Shown one piece after another: positions 1-9,305 of a stretch of 50,304 bases of DNA. The DNA is from an uncultured Bacteroides sp. Its GTDB lineage: Bacteria > Bacteroidota > Bacteroidia > Bacteroidales > Bacteroidaceae. The first letter of the stretch is position 1; each line of letters starts with the position of its first letter. A program made the position numbers and the translations under genes. The stretch spans positions 1 to 50,304 of the forward strand of contig CAMAFR010000015.1 in the NCBI GenBank assembly GCA_945833835.1. Direction: 5' to 3'. Under the pieces are notes generated by a model. That model saw only the letters and a list, made by a program, of their open reading frames with translations, was not told the origin of the DNA and did no database searches.

Positions 1-982
1 CGATGCGGTCGGGATAGATGGTGCCCTGCGCCAGCCATTTGGCATCGGTAATTTTGTGCGCCTCGGCATTGAACACTTCCACAAAGTCGCGTCCGATGAT
101 TTTACGCTTCTGTTCGGGGTCGGTCACGCCCGCTAAATCTTGGAAGAACTTTTCGCTGGCATCTACGCCGATGACGTTCAGTCCCAGGCATTCGTAGTCG
201 TGCATCACGTTCTTGAACTCGTTTTTGCGGAGCAGTCCGTGGTCGACAAAGATACAGGTCAGGTTCTTGCCGATGGCCCGGTGCAGCAACACGGCGGCAA
301 CCGATGAGTCTACACCGCCGCTCAGTCCGAGGATGACACGGTCATTGCCCACCTGGGCTTTCAGCTCGGCCACTGTGGTATCTACAAACGAGCTGGCGCT
401 CCAGTCCTGCTTGCCGCCGCAGATGTCCACCACAAAGTTTTTCAGCAGTTGCGTGCCGTCTTCTGAGTGGAACACTTCGGGGTGGAACTGTACGCCCCAC
501 AGCTGCTCGCCTTTCGCCTGGTAGGCAGCAATGGCCACCTTGTCGGTGGAGGCGATGATTTCGAAATTCTCGGGGATGGCGGTGATGGTGTCGCCGTGGC
601 TCATCCATACTTGTGAGTGCTCGCGGATGTCTTTCAGCAAGGGGTTGTGGCGGTCGAACTGCGAAAGATGGGCGCGTCCGTATTCGCGGGTACCGGCCGG
701 TTCCACTTTGCCGCCGTTGATGTAGGACATGAATTGCGCGCCGTAGCAGATGCCGAGGATGGGATACTTGCCCCGGATGCCGGTCAGGTCCACTTTGAAC
801 GCCTTCTCATCGTACACCGAGAAAGGACTGCCCGAAAGGATGACTCCGATGACCGACGGATCATCGTGAGGAAACTTGTTGTAGGGAACGATTTCGCAGT
901 ACATGTTCAGTTCGCGGACGCGGCGTCCGATGAGCTGGGTGGTCTGCGATCCGAAATCGAGAATAATGATTTTTTCCTGCAT
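1..982 (-). CDS. guaA: GMP synthase (glutamine-hydrolysing), N-terminal 327 residues, runs off the left edge
   Basis: Converts XMP to GMP with glutamine as amide donor, the last step of guanine nucleotide synthesis in the cytoplasm. My translation from the ATG at 982-980 begins [20 protein letters not shown]. The class I amidotransferase domain has its nucleophile Cys79 in GICYGAQ and the downstream QFHPEV histidine-glutamate motif. The ATP pyrophosphatase domain follows, with the PP-loop LSGGVDSS. The frame is open to base 1, so about 180 C-terminal residues, including the dimerisation domain, lie outside the window. The gene is divergent from gapA and has its own -7 box at 1020-1027, leaving a leader of about 30 bases. 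Identification is secure from the two domains in the expected order. Confidence 0.96.
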   Translation of the reverse strand, partial: MQEKIIILDFGSQTTQLIGRRVRELNMYCEIVPYNKFPHDDPSVIGVILSGSPFSVYDEKAFKVDLTGIRGKYPILGICYGAQFMSYINGGKVEPAGTREYGRAHLSQFDRHNPLLKDIREHSQVWMSHGDTITAIPENFEIIASTDKVAIAAYQAKGEQLWGVQFHPEVFHSEDGTQLLKNFVVDICGGKQDWSASSFVDTTVAELKAQVGNDRVILGLSGGVDSSVAAVLLHRAIGKNLTCIFVDHGLLRKNEFKNVMHDYECLGLNVIGVDASEKFFQDLAGVTDPEQKRKIIGRDFVEVFNAEAHKITDAKWLAQGTIYPDRI

Positions 983-1019
983 GTTGTATCTCAATAATAA
1001 TGATAAATTCTAATGTGTG

Positions 1020-1027
1020 CAAAGATA
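1020..1027 (-). promoter_or_regulatory. guaA promoter, Bacteroides -7 box TATCTTTG
   Basis: Reads TATCTTTG on the minus strand, an exact match to the Bacteroidales -7 consensus TAnnTTTG, about 38 bases before the guaA ATG. No good TTTG -33 element lies at the usual distance. The rest of the 338-base gap between guaA and gapA (983-1320) shows no credible gene; a 95-codon open frame at 1000-1287 crosses both promoters and has no recognisable content. Confidence 0.6.
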
Positions 1028-1218
1028 CTTTTTTTTCTGGAATTATCAGCTGTCGTCCGGCGATTTCTTTAGGGAACCAAAGGGGGTCGTGGGTTTTGCA
1101 AAGCCGGGGGAACAATTGGATCCGGCTGTCTGGTTGTGACGCGAAAAACGGTGCGGAAGACGGTGTAGTTTTTATTAAAATTATAGGGAAAAAAGATGCT
1201 AAATTCAAAACTATTTGT

Positions 1219-1226
1219 TATTTTTG
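1219..1226 (+). promoter_or_regulatory. gapA promoter, -7 box TATTTTTG
   Basis: TATTTTTG matches TAnnTTTG and lies about 95 bases upstream of the gapA start, implying a leader of roughly 85-90 bases. The leader ends in an AT-rich stretch just before the ATG, as is common for strongly translated Bacteroides genes. No clear -33 TTTG is seen. Confidence 0.55.
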
Positions 1227-1299
1227 CATCGCAAAGGGGAGGGAACCGGCATCGGTGAGACTTCCCGTTGGGAACGAGTGTTTATAAAGTTTATTATAA

Positions 1300-2331
<1,032 letters not shown>

Positions 2332-2358
2332 TCGGTTATTTTTAGAACATAAGCAATT

Positions 2359-2393
2359 CAAGAGGCTGTCTGGAATTTCCAGGCAGCCTCTTG
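2359..2393 (+). terminator. Hairpin after gapA
   Basis: A 15-bp stem (2359-2373 with 2379-2393, one G-U type mismatch, 5-base loop) begins 28 bases after the gapA stop. The U-tract is poor (TTGTTATG), so it may act as a transcript 3' end or stabiliser as much as a strict intrinsic terminator. Confidence 0.65.
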
Positions 2394-2439
2394 TTATGAA
2401 AGACGGTCGCTGTTGGCGTAGGCCGAAGTCCATTCGGTG

Positions 2440-2555
2440 AGAAAAAGAAAATCCTCTTATACGCTTATAAGAGGATTTTCACAACACAAAAACTAAACTA
2501 GACTTAACTAAACTATTCAATGTGGAAGTTTCACAACTTCCTTTTCATTATGTAC
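2440..2555 (-). ncRNA. Candidate small RNA of about 115 nt with its own promoter and terminator
   Basis: On the minus strand a near-perfect Bacteroides promoter (TTTG at 2591-2588, 20-base spacer, TATATTTG at 2567-2560) points into a stretch with no reading frame. About 25 bases in comes a 7-bp hairpin (2524-2530 with 2535-2541). It is followed by an unstructured AC/AT-rich linker, then a perfect 15-bp stem (2466-2480 with 2447-2461, 4-base loop), then TTTTTC. Promoter, folded body and U-tract terminator together make a complete transcription unit between gapA and the LytTR gene. It could instead be a processed 3' end of the LytTR operon, but the internal promoter argues for an independent RNA. 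I do not recognise an Rfam family. Confidence 0.6.
2447..2480 (-). terminator. Intrinsic terminator (perfect 15-bp stem plus U-tract) of the small RNA
   Basis: The perfect inverted repeat 2447-2461 / 2466-2480 is followed on the minus strand by TTTTTC. In the plus direction no T-run follows, so it is oriented for minus-strand transcripts: the small RNA and any read-through from the two-component operon. Confidence 0.75.
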
Positions 2556-2559
2556 GTCA

Positions 2560-2591
2560 CAAATATAGAGGTTCTTTTTTTAACAACCAAA
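2560..2591 (-). promoter_or_regulatory. Strong Bacteroides promoter driving the small RNA
   Basis: TTTG (2591-2588), 20-base spacer, TATATTTG (2567-2560). Both elements and the spacing fit the Bacteroidales sigma-70 consensus, and this is one of the two best promoter matches in the window. It lies downstream of the LytTR stop codon, so it does not serve that gene. Confidence 0.7.
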
Positions 2592-2650
2592 GCTTTTATA
2601 TAAAAACTTTTGATTATTCTTAAAAAAGAGGCAGAAATCTTATAAGATCC

Positions 2651-3391
2651 TTAAATTATATGTTTGTTAACATAGTTTTGCAGCTCCTGTTTATAGCTTT
2701 CTGATACTGGGATGTATTCTTTTCCGAAAATGATGCGTCCTTTCTCTATCAGCTTGATCTTGCTTTTCTGCACGATGTAGGATCGGTGCACGCGCAAGAA
2801 ACGTGCCGGCGGCAGTTTCTCTTCGAGGGTGCGCAGGCTGACGAGCGACAGGAGGGGGCGCGGCTCGTCTTCCAGGTGAATCTTGACATAGTCTTTCAGC
2901 CCTTCGATGTAGCGTATCTTTGCCAGTTCGACCTGTATCAGTTTATAGTCGCTTTTGACGTAGATGAAGTCCGGTTCCTCAGCAGGGACGCTCCCGTCGG
3001 CCTCTGGGAGGGCAACGGATGGTTTCTGTTTCAGCTCCAGCCATTGCTGCGCCTTGTTAGCGGCCTCCAGAAAGTCGGCATAGCTGATGGGCTTGAGCAG
3101 ATAGTCAAGGGCGTTGACCCGGTACCCGTCGAGGGCGTACTGGCTGAAGGCGGTAGTGAAGACAATGCGGGTGTCTTCGGGCACCATCCGTGAGAATTCC
3201 AGTCCGCTCAAGTCGGGCATCTGGATGTCGAGAAAAAGCAGGTCGGCCGGATGTTCCGGCAGTTCTTTCAAGGCCTGTATGGCACTGGAGTACGTGCCGC
3301 AGAGTTCCAGGAAAGGCGTTTTCCGGACGTAGCTTTCCAGCAGGTTCAAGGCAAGGGGTTCGTCATCAATCAAAGCACATCGGATGTTCAT
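2651..3391 (-). CDS. LytTR-family response regulator
   Basis: DNA-binding response regulator of 246 residues. The receiver domain (about 1-120) has the acidic pocket at Asp9-Asp10 and the phospho-acceptor Asp55 in LLFLDIQMPD. The LytTR DNA-binding domain occupies the C-terminal hundred residues (FIYVKSDYKL to the end), with the characteristic FLRVHRSYIV segment. The start at 3391 is chosen because it gives a 4-base ATGA overlap with the kinase stop codon; the longer 503-codon open frame reads antisense-like nonsense across the kinase gene. Translational coupling to the kinase makes these a cognate pair. Their position directly behind the tolC-macAB operon suggests that efflux operon as a target, which is inference. 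Confidence 0.93.
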   Translation of the reverse strand: MNIRCALIDDEPLALNLLESYVRKTPFLELCGTYSSAIQALKELPEHPADLLFLDIQMPDLSGLEFSRMVPEDTRIVFTTAFSQYALDGYRVNALDYLLKPISYADFLEAANKAQQWLELKQKPSVALPEADGSVPAEEPDFIYVKSDYKLIQVELAKIRYIEGLKDYVKIHLEDEPRPLLSLVSLRTLEEKLPPARFLRVHRSYIVQKSKIKLIEKGRIIFGKEYIPVSESYKQELQNYVNKHII

Positions 3392-4455
3392 ACGCGGTGG
3401 GGGGTTAGGAAGATGGTAATGGTGGAAATATATTCTTTGGCATCGCCCGAGAGCTGTTTTTCCCAGCGGTAGTTGCCGGGGTAAATCAGTTCCAACCGTT
3501 TGCTGACCTGTTCGAGCCCGATACCCGAACCGCTTTTGTCGGTCCGGGGCTTCGGGTGATGGCTGTTGGCTATCTGGCAGCAGATGGTCTGCTCGTCCTC
3601 GGTCAGGCGGATGTGGATGAAGCTGGGTTCGGTGGGCGATATGCCATGCTTGAAAGCATTCTCGATGAGGGAGATGAAGAGCAGCGGGGCGATGGGGGTC
3701 CGGCTGTCGGGCTTGATGTGGAAATCGGTCACAATCTCTACTCCTGAGGTGAGCCGTATGCGCATCAGTTCCACGTAGTTGCGGATGAAGTCTACTTCGC
3801 TCGACAGCGGTACGTACATAGACTGGTTGTCGTAGAGCACGTAGCGGAGCAGCTTGCTGAGTTCCTGCACGGCCTGTTGCGCCTTGTCGGTGTCGAAGGC
3901 AATCAGTGCGTAGATGTTGTTCAGGGTGTTCAGCAGGAAGTGCGGGTTGAGCTGGTTGCGCAGGTTCTTCAGCTCGGCTTCGGTACGGCTCTTCACAGCC
4001 TCGCGCATGGCGGCTTCGGTCTCCTGCCACCGGCGGCTGACCCGGATGGCCACACAGATGCAGGCCGAGAACAGCAATGACAGGACATCGCGCAGGAAGA
4101 ACATCGTCTCGGGCGGGGCGATCCTGTTGTGCGGGCGGGGCATCTGGTGGAAGAAAAACCAATGGCTGATGTAGCGCACGATGGCGGCCAGCACCAGGAT
4201 GCTCAGGGCATTGGCGGCCAGGAAGCGGAACAGCCGTTCCTTGAACAGCAGGTGGGGGATGTAGCCGAAGTAGTTCAGGTAGAACACGACCAGCAGGCAG
4301 AACGGCACCAGGCTATGTACCAGGTACTCGTTCCAGTGCAGGGTCACGTTGTTTTGCGGCATGAACAGCAGGGGGGAAGCCAGAACCATGGACCAGATGA
4401 GGATATGCAGGAAGATTTCCAGCCAGCGGTAAAGGGGAGAAGGGGTATGTCTCAT
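3388..4455 (-). CDS. LytS/YehU-type sensor histidine kinase
   Basis: Membrane sensor kinase of 355 residues. Hydrophobic segments at about 13-32, 47-66, 78-97 and 118-137 suggest four N-terminal transmembrane helices with no large periplasmic sensor. A short coiled coil follows, then the His_kinase domain (PF06580 type) with phospho-acceptor His172 in LNPHFLLNTL. The ATPase part shows the N-box LIENAFKHG and the glycine box GSGIGLEQV. I start at the ATG at 4455: an upstream in-frame ATG at 4494 lies in the loop of the hairpin at 4480-4505, before which the transcript would barely have begun. It overlaps the regulator gene by 4 bases. Confidence 0.9.
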   Translation of the reverse strand: MRHTPSPLYRWLEIFLHILIWSMVLASPLLFMPQNNVTLHWNEYLVHSLVPFCLLVVFYLNYFGYIPHLLFKERLFRFLAANALSILVLAAIVRYISHWFFFHQMPRPHNRIAPPETMFFLRDVLSLLFSACICVAIRVSRRWQETEAAMREAVKSRTEAELKNLRNQLNPHFLLNTLNNIYALIAFDTDKAQQAVQELSKLLRYVLYDNQSMYVPLSSEVDFIRNYVELMRIRLTSGVEIVTDFHIKPDSRTPIAPLLFISLIENAFKHGISPTEPSFIHIRLTEDEQTICCQIANSHHPKPRTDKSGSGIGLEQVSKRLELIYPGNYRWEKQLSGDAKEYISTITIFLTPHRV

Positions 4456-4479
4456 AGGGATGCAGCTTGTTTTTAAAAA

Positions 4480-4505
4480 GATCCGGCTCCCCAAGGAGCC
4501 GGATC
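4480..4505 (-). terminator. Terminator of the tolC-macAB operon, immediately upstream of the kinase gene
   Basis: Perfect 11-bp GC-rich stem (4495-4505 with 4480-4490, loop of 4) followed on the minus strand by TTTTTAAAAA. It stands between the macB permease stop (4596) and the kinase ATG (4455). Because a possible kinase promoter lies just before it, the same hairpin may also form at the 5' end of the kinase mRNA. Confidence 0.75.
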
Positions 4506-4510
4506 GAAAC

Positions 4511-4518
4511 CAAAGTTA
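4511..4518 (-). promoter_or_regulatory. Possible kinase promoter, -7 box TAACTTTG
   Basis: TAACTTTG fits TAnnTTTG on the minus strand, but the nearest upstream TTG (4545-4543) is 24 bases away, longer than usual. If active, transcription would start at about 4505, exactly at the base of the hairpin. Confidence 0.4.
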
Positions 4519-4595
4519 TGAAGAACAAAGGGCGAACTTTCACAAGCTCGCAAACGGGGAATCCGTAGGGATGTCCCCTTTATCATCAATCCGTT

Positions 4596-5816
4596 TTACT
4601 CATAGCGCAAGGCTTCTATCGGGTCAAGGTCGGCTGCCTTTTTGGCCGGATACCACCCGAAGAATATCCCTGTAAAGGTACAAACAATAAATGAAATAAG
4701 CACGCTCCAGGGCTGTATAAAAATGGGCCAATGGGCGAAATTTTTTATTAGGAAGCTGGCTCCGCACCCTATGATGACCCCGATGAGGCCTCCGGTGATG
4801 CTGATGAGAATGGATTCTATCAGAAATTGTGCCAGGATATCCACTCCCCGCGCCCCGACAGACATGCGCAGTCCGATTTCGCGGGTACGCTCGGTGACGG
4901 ACACATACATGATGTTCATGATGCCGATGCCACCCACCACGAGCGAGATGCCGGCAATGCAGGCCAGCAGGGTGGTCATCAGGTCGGTGGTGCTGTTCAG
5001 CATCGTGCTCAGCTCCTGCTGGGTGCGGATGCTGAAGTCGTCGTTGTCCGTGTCTTTCAGCTTGTGGGCCCTGCGCAGGATGTCGGTGATTTCGTTCACG
5101 GCCTCTTCGGTCATGTCTTCGGTCAGGGCCGAGGCAAAGATGCCGCTCAGATATGTCTGCGCCAGCAGTCGTTTCATGACTGTGGTGTAGGGAGCCAGCA
5201 CCACGTCGTCCTGGTCCATGCCCATGGAGTTGTATCCTTTTGATTTCAGCACTCCCACCACGCGGAGCGGAATCTTGTTGCAGCGGATGACTTTCCCGAT
5301 GGGGTCCGATCCGTCGGGGAAGAGATTGTCCACAATGGTCTTCCCGATGACGCAGACCTTGGCGGCGGTACGTATGTCATCGTCGGTGAACATCTCGCCG
5401 CTCTCTACCGTGAGCTGGCGGATGGTGAGATAGCCGATGCTGACACCGCTCACCGATGAGGGATAGTTGTTGGCGCCGGCAATGAGCTGTCCCGACGAGG
5501 AGACATTGGGGCTGATGGCGGAGAGGTACATACATTCGTCGCGCAGCTCCTCATAATTCTCCAGCTTCAGTGTCTGCATGGACGAGGCGTCCTGGCGTAC
5601 GCCGCCACGCATTTCGGCCCCCGGGTGAATCATGATCATGTTCGACCCCATTTCGGAAATCTGTTGCTGGATGCTGCGTTTCGAGCCTTGCCCGATGGCC
5701 AGCATGGCGATGACCGATGCCACGCCGATGATGATGCCCAGCATCGTCAGGAATGCGCGGAGCTTGTTGTTGGCAAGGGCACGCAGGGCTATTTTGAATA
5801 AATTGGTTCCATTCAT
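4596..5816 (-). CDS. macB: MacB-like ABC transporter permease (FtsX family)
   Basis: Inner-membrane mechanotransmission component of a MacAB-TolC-type tripartite exporter; the ATPase is a separate polypeptide here. The 406-residue chain has the classic layout: one N-terminal transmembrane helix (about 20-43, beginning LRAFLTMLGIIIGV), a large periplasmic domain of about 200 residues, and three C-terminal helices. The FtsX signature TERTREIGLRMSVGA follows the second helix. I prefer the ATG at 5816; an earlier in-frame ATG at 5876 would overlap the ATPase gene by 11 bases and add 20 hydrophilic residues. It is the last gene of the efflux operon before the hairpin at 4480-4505. The substrate (peptide, macrolide or lipid-linked) cannot be read from the sequence. 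Confidence 0.92.
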   Translation of the reverse strand: MNGTNLFKIALRALANNKLRAFLTMLGIIIGVASVIAMLAIGQGSKRSIQQQISEMGSNMIMIHPGAEMRGGVRQDASSMQTLKLENYEELRDECMYLSAISPNVSSSGQLIAGANNYPSSVSGVSIGYLTIRQLTVESGEMFTDDDIRTAAKVCVIGKTIVDNLFPDGSDPIGKVIRCNKIPLRVVGVLKSKGYNSMGMDQDDVVLAPYTTVMKRLLAQTYLSGIFASALTEDMTEEAVNEITDILRRAHKLKDTDNDDFSIRTQQELSTMLNSTTDLMTTLLACIAGISLVVGGIGIMNIMYVSVTERTREIGLRMSVGARGVDILAQFLIESILISITGGLIGVIIGCGASFLIKNFAHWPIFIQPWSVLISFIVCTFTGIFFGWYPAKKAADLDPIEALRYE

Positions 5817-5865
5817 TGCGTTTTCAGTTTTTGGTGTGCCGGTAGGCAGGTCAAGACAATCGGGA

Positions 5866-6612
5866 TTATTCTTCATCGTTGACGGGCAACGCCGCCAGCG
5901 CGTCGGCAGCCGACAGGATGTGCGGGTTGACGGTATCCTCTATCACATGGCCGTCGCGCAGGCGGATGTTGCGGCTGCTGTATTGCGAGAGCTCGGGGTT
6001 GTGCGTCACGAAGATGATGGTACGCCCTTCGGCGTGCAGTTGCTGGAACAAGACCAGGATTTCGAACGACGTACGGGTGTCGAGGTTGCCGGTCGCCTCA
6101 TCGGCCAGGATGACGGCCGGGTTGTTGACCAACGCGCGGGCAATGGCCACCCGTTGCATCTGTCCGCCCGACATCTGGTTGGACTTGTGTTCCAGCCGGT
6201 CGCCCAGCCCTACGGCCATCAGGGCCGCTACCGCCCGTTTCCGCCGTTCGGCGGCACTGACCGAGGCGTTGTACATCAGGGGCAGTTCCACGTTCTCAAC
6301 GGCGGTGGTTTTCGGCAGCAGGTTGTAGTTCTGGAAGACGAAGCCTATTTTCCGGTTGCGCAACACGGCCCGTTGGGCACGGCTCATGGTGCGCACCGGT
6401 ACCCCGTCGAGCAGATATTCGCCGCTGCTGGGGGTGTCTAAGCATCCCAGCGTATTCAGCAGGGTGGATTTGCCCGAACCGGAGGTGCCCATGATGGTGA
6501 CAAATTCTCCGGCATGGATACTGAAGGTGATTCCCCTCAGGGCATGTACCGTTTCATCGCCTACCGTGAAGTTGCGCTTGATGTTCTTGAGTTCAATGAC
6601 AGCTTTTTCCAT
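5866..6612 (-). CDS. MacB/LolD-type ABC transporter ATPase
   Basis: Cytoplasmic motor subunit of 248 residues for the adjacent FtsX permease. Motifs: Walker A GTSGSGKST at 42-50, Q-loop Gln94 in FVFQNYNLLP, signature MSGGQMQRVAIARAL from 147, Walker B VILADEAT from 167, and switch His204 in FVTHNPEL. The NYNLLPKTTAVENVELPL segment is typical of the lipoprotein/macrolide exporter subfamily (LolD, MacB, FtsE). It starts 14 bases after the adaptor stop and is almost certainly co-transcribed with it. Confidence 0.95.
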   Translation of the reverse strand: MEKAVIELKNIKRNFTVGDETVHALRGITFSIHAGEFVTIMGTSGSGKSTLLNTLGCLDTPSSGEYLLDGVPVRTMSRAQRAVLRNRKIGFVFQNYNLLPKTTAVENVELPLMYNASVSAAERRKRAVAALMAVGLGDRLEHKSNQMSGGQMQRVAIARALVNNPAVILADEATGNLDTRTSFEILVLFQQLHAEGRTIIFVTHNPELSQYSSRNIRLRDGHVIEDTVNPHILSAADALAALPVNDEE

Positions 6613-6626
6613 ATTGGTTGGTCTGG

Positions 6627-7850
6627 TTATTTTTTCTTGTTCTTGCTTCCCGGAGGTCCCGGCATGAAGGGGCTTCGTTCTCCGCCGGCCGGGTCGGTAC
6701 CGGCGGCTGCCTCGGCTGGTGCGGTGCCGGTCACGGTGGTTCCGGTCACGATGCGGCTGCCTTGGTCAATGCCTTCCACTATCTCGGTGTAGCTGCCGTC
6801 ACTCATGCCGGTCTTGACGGCATGTGCCACGAAGGTGTTTCCTTCGAGCGTCCATACCTTGTGGGGTGCGTCCACATCCTTGATGTCCCGTTGTCCGATG
6901 AGGCCCTTTTCGGGCGTGAAGCGCAGGGCCTTGCTGGGGACACGCAGCACATCCGTGCGGTGTTGGGTGAAGATGGTGGCATTGGCCGTGAGCCGCGGTT
7001 TCAGTTTCAGTTCCGGGTTGTCTGCCGTGATGACCACCTCGTAGGTGACGACCGTCGAGGAAGCGGAGGACGTGGAGCTGCTCGAACTGCTGTTGGTGCT
7101 GCCCAGACGGATTTGTTTCACTTTGCCTTCGAACACATCGTTCGGATAGGCATCAACAGTGAAGGTCACCCGCGCGCTGTCTGCCACTCCGGCAATGTCG
7201 GCTTCGTCGACATCGGCCACCACCTGCATCTTGGTCAGGTCGGCGGCGATGGTGAACAGGGTCGGTGTCTCGAAGCCGGAGGCGACGGTCTGCCCTTCTT
7301 CCACGTCACGGCTGGTGACCACTCCGTTGATGGGAGATGTGATGGTGGCGTAGGACAGGTTGCGTTCTGCCTTCGACAGGGCGGCCTTGTACTGTTCGAG
7401 CCGGCTGTTCGCGCTCTGGTAGTTGTAGAGCGACAGTTCGTAGTCTGTTTCGCTGATGAGCTGTTTCTCATGCAGCTTCCGGTTGCGTTCGTATAGTCTT
7501 TGCTGGTAGTCGTATTCGGCCTTGGCCCCGTCATAATTGGCTTTTGCCGACTGGAGGTCGCTGATGAGCGTGACGCGGTCCATTTCGGCGATGACCTGTC
7601 CCGCCTTGACAATGGAGTTGTAGTCGACATAAATCTTGTCGATGATGCCCGACACCTGTGTGCCGACTTCCACTTCCGTCACCGGTTCGATGGTGCCCGT
7701 AGCGGTAATCGAGTTGCTGATGTCACCTCGTTCTACTGTTTCGGTGGCGAAACCGACTTTGCTCTCTGCTTTTGCGCCGCCGAACAGCCAGCAGCCTCCC
7801 ACAATGGCCATTGCGCCTGCCGCGCTGATGATAAGGACGTTCTTTTTCAT
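6627..7850 (-). CDS. macA: MacA-like periplasmic adaptor (HlyD/RND membrane fusion family)
   Basis: Bridges the inner-membrane permease and the TolC channel. The 407-residue protein begins with a single hydrophobic anchor (about 4-24). Barrel-sandwich halves then flank a coiled-coil hairpin at about 95-165 rich in alternating charged residues, followed by the beta-barrel and membrane-proximal regions. A serine-rich stretch (about 260-275) interrupts the beta-barrel domain, and the C-terminus is a proline/lysine tail ending KNKKK; both look like flexible additions. It sits 18 bases after tolC. Family assignment is firm; MacA as opposed to another exporter adaptor is inferred from the neighbouring MacB-type ATPase and permease. 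Confidence 0.92.
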   Translation of the reverse strand: MKKNVLIISAAGAMAIVGGCWLFGGAKAESKVGFATETVERGDISNSITATGTIEPVTEVEVGTQVSGIIDKIYVDYNSIVKAGQVIAEMDRVTLISDLQSAKANYDGAKAEYDYQQRLYERNRKLHEKQLISETDYELSLYNYQSANSRLEQYKAALSKAERNLSYATITSPINGVVTSRDVEEGQTVASGFETPTLFTIAADLTKMQVVADVDEADIAGVADSARVTFTVDAYPNDVFEGKVKQIRLGSTNSSSSSSTSSASSTVVTYEVVITADNPELKLKPRLTANATIFTQHRTDVLRVPSKALRFTPEKGLIGQRDIKDVDAPHKVWTLEGNTFVAHAVKTGMSDGSYTEIVEGIDQGSRIVTGTTVTGTAPAEAAAGTDPAGGERSPFMPGPPGSKNKKK

Positions 7851-7868
7851 AATAGGTATAGGGTTTCG

Positions 7869-9209
7869 TTAAATGTCAATGTTGTTGCCGGCATAGAAGT
7901 CCAGCAGTGCGCGGTTCAGGAGGACCATGTATTTGGCCTGCAACCGTTGTTGCTGGGCACTGAGCAGATTGTTTTTCTCGGTCAGCAGCTCCACGGTGTT
8001 CTTCATGCCGAGGTTGAATTGCTCACTCACCATGTCGTAGCTGGTCTGGCAGCTCTTCACGTTGGTGCTGGCGGCGCTGTATTGCTGCTGGGCGTTGAGG
8101 GCGTCCAACCACAGGCTCTCAATGGTGGCATACAGCTCTTTCTGCTTGCTCATCAGGTCGTACCGGCTGCTGTCGTATTGCAGCCGGGCCTTTTCCACGT
8201 TGCTCTTGTTGGTCCGTCCGTCGAAGAGCGGCAGGCTCAGGCTGAGGCCTATCATGTTGTTCCAACCGTATTTCATCTGCTGGCTCCAGCTGTTGCTGCT
8301 CGCGCTGTTGGTGGTGCTGCTGCTCGATGCCGTCAGGCTGATCGTGGGCAGGTAGCCGGCTTTGGCGGTCTGTAGGGCCAGGCGGGCATTGTCGATGCTC
8401 AGTTTCCCGCTTTGTATCTCGGGGCGTTGCGCCAGTGCCGCCGCATAGACATCGGCCTGTGCCGGCAGCAGCTGGAGTACGGTCTCGTCCGTCAGTTCCG
8501 GCAGCCGGAGGGCCAGTTCTGCCGTTCCGTCCAGCTCCAGCAACTGTTTCAGTTGCAGCTTGTAGTTGCGCAAGGTGCTTTCGGCGGTCACTGTCTGATA
8601 TTCGTCATTGCTCACCTGCGCTTCGAGCTGTGCCAAATCGGCTTTCGAGATGCTTCCTTCGCTGAACAGCTCTTGTGCGCGCTGACAGGTGGCCCGGCTC
8701 ACTTGCAGGGTCCCTTGGTTGATGGCCACCGCTTCGTGGGCATACAGAATCTGCATGTACAGTTTGGTGATTTCTTCCTGCAGGGTGTTTTCGGTCTGTC
8801 GCACGGTGAGTCCGGCTATTTTATAGTTGGTCTTTTGTGTTTCGATGTTGTTCCGTCTTCTGCCGCCGTTCCACACGGTCCATTGTGCGTTGAGGCCATA
8901 GTTGCCGTTGTAGGTGTTCTTGTTGTTGCTGGTGATGATTTCGGTGCCGCTCACGGTGTTGCTTTGGGTCTGGAACGGACGGTTCATCAGGTTGTGCGAG
9001 GTGCTCAGCGTCAGGGTCGGGAAGAGGGCCGCCTTGGCGGTCTTGACATCTGTCTCGCTGGATTGTAGCTGGAGGCGGTCCTGCTGCAGCTGGATGTTCT
9101 GGTCGAGCGCATGGTCAATGCAGTCTTGCAGCGTCCATTCTTTGGCGTTTTGTGCCACGAGGGGAGTGGCTGCCAGCAGTGCCAGGCTCAGGAAAACTCG
9201 TTGTTTCAT
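7869..9209 (-). CDS. TolC-family outer membrane efflux channel
   Basis: Outer-membrane exit duct of the tripartite pump, 446 residues, first gene of the operon. The ATG at 9209 starts a clear signal peptide (MKQRVFLSLALLAATPLVAQ). The longer open frame beginning at 9386 would place 59 basic, non-export-like residues before it and would extend upstream of the promoter. Two OEP repeats are visible, each with long helical heptad segments (WTLQDCIDHALDQNIQLQ near the N-terminus and the matching helices from about residue 250). A Ser/Thr-rich loop follows residue 290. The gene is read from a near-consensus promoter only about 25-30 bases upstream. Confidence 0.93.
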   Translation of the reverse strand: MKQRVFLSLALLAATPLVAQNAKEWTLQDCIDHALDQNIQLQQDRLQLQSSETDVKTAKAALFPTLTLSTSHNLMNRPFQTQSNTVSGTEIITSNNKNTYNGNYGLNAQWTVWNGGRRRNNIETQKTNYKIAGLTVRQTENTLQEEITKLYMQILYAHEAVAINQGTLQVSRATCQRAQELFSEGSISKADLAQLEAQVSNDEYQTVTAESTLRNYKLQLKQLLELDGTAELALRLPELTDETVLQLLPAQADVYAAALAQRPEIQSGKLSIDNARLALQTAKAGYLPTISLTASSSSTTNSASSNSWSQQMKYGWNNMIGLSLSLPLFDGRTNKSNVEKARLQYDSSRYDLMSKQKELYATIESLWLDALNAQQQYSAASTNVKSCQTSYDMVSEQFNLGMKNTVELLTEKNNLLSAQQQRLQAKYMVLLNRALLDFYAGNNIDI

Positions 9210-9236
9210 GACGTTTCGGGTTTTGTTGTTACGATA

Positions 9237-9268
9237 CAAAAGTATCCGGTAAAAAATCTTTTTGCAAA
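9237..9268 (-). promoter_or_regulatory. Promoter of the tolC-macAB operon
   Basis: TTTG (9268-9265), 20-base spacer, TACTTTTG (9244-9237), an exact fit to the Bacteroidales consensus. It gives a very short leader before the ATG at 9209. The cyd operon promoter lies back to back on the other strand about 60 bases away, so both could share regulatory DNA. Confidence 0.7.
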
Positions 9269-9305
9269 AGGAATAGATTGCCGTTCGATTTCTATGGACA
9301 AAAAC

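Noticed and set aside
1000..1287. Possible 95-residue gene upstream of gapA
   Set aside because: Spans both the guaA and gapA promoters and has no ribosome-binding context or recognisable sequence.
3392..4162. N-terminal extension of the response regulator to 503 residues
   Set aside because: The added part overlaps the kinase gene in another frame; the ATGA junction at 3391 gives a normal regulator.
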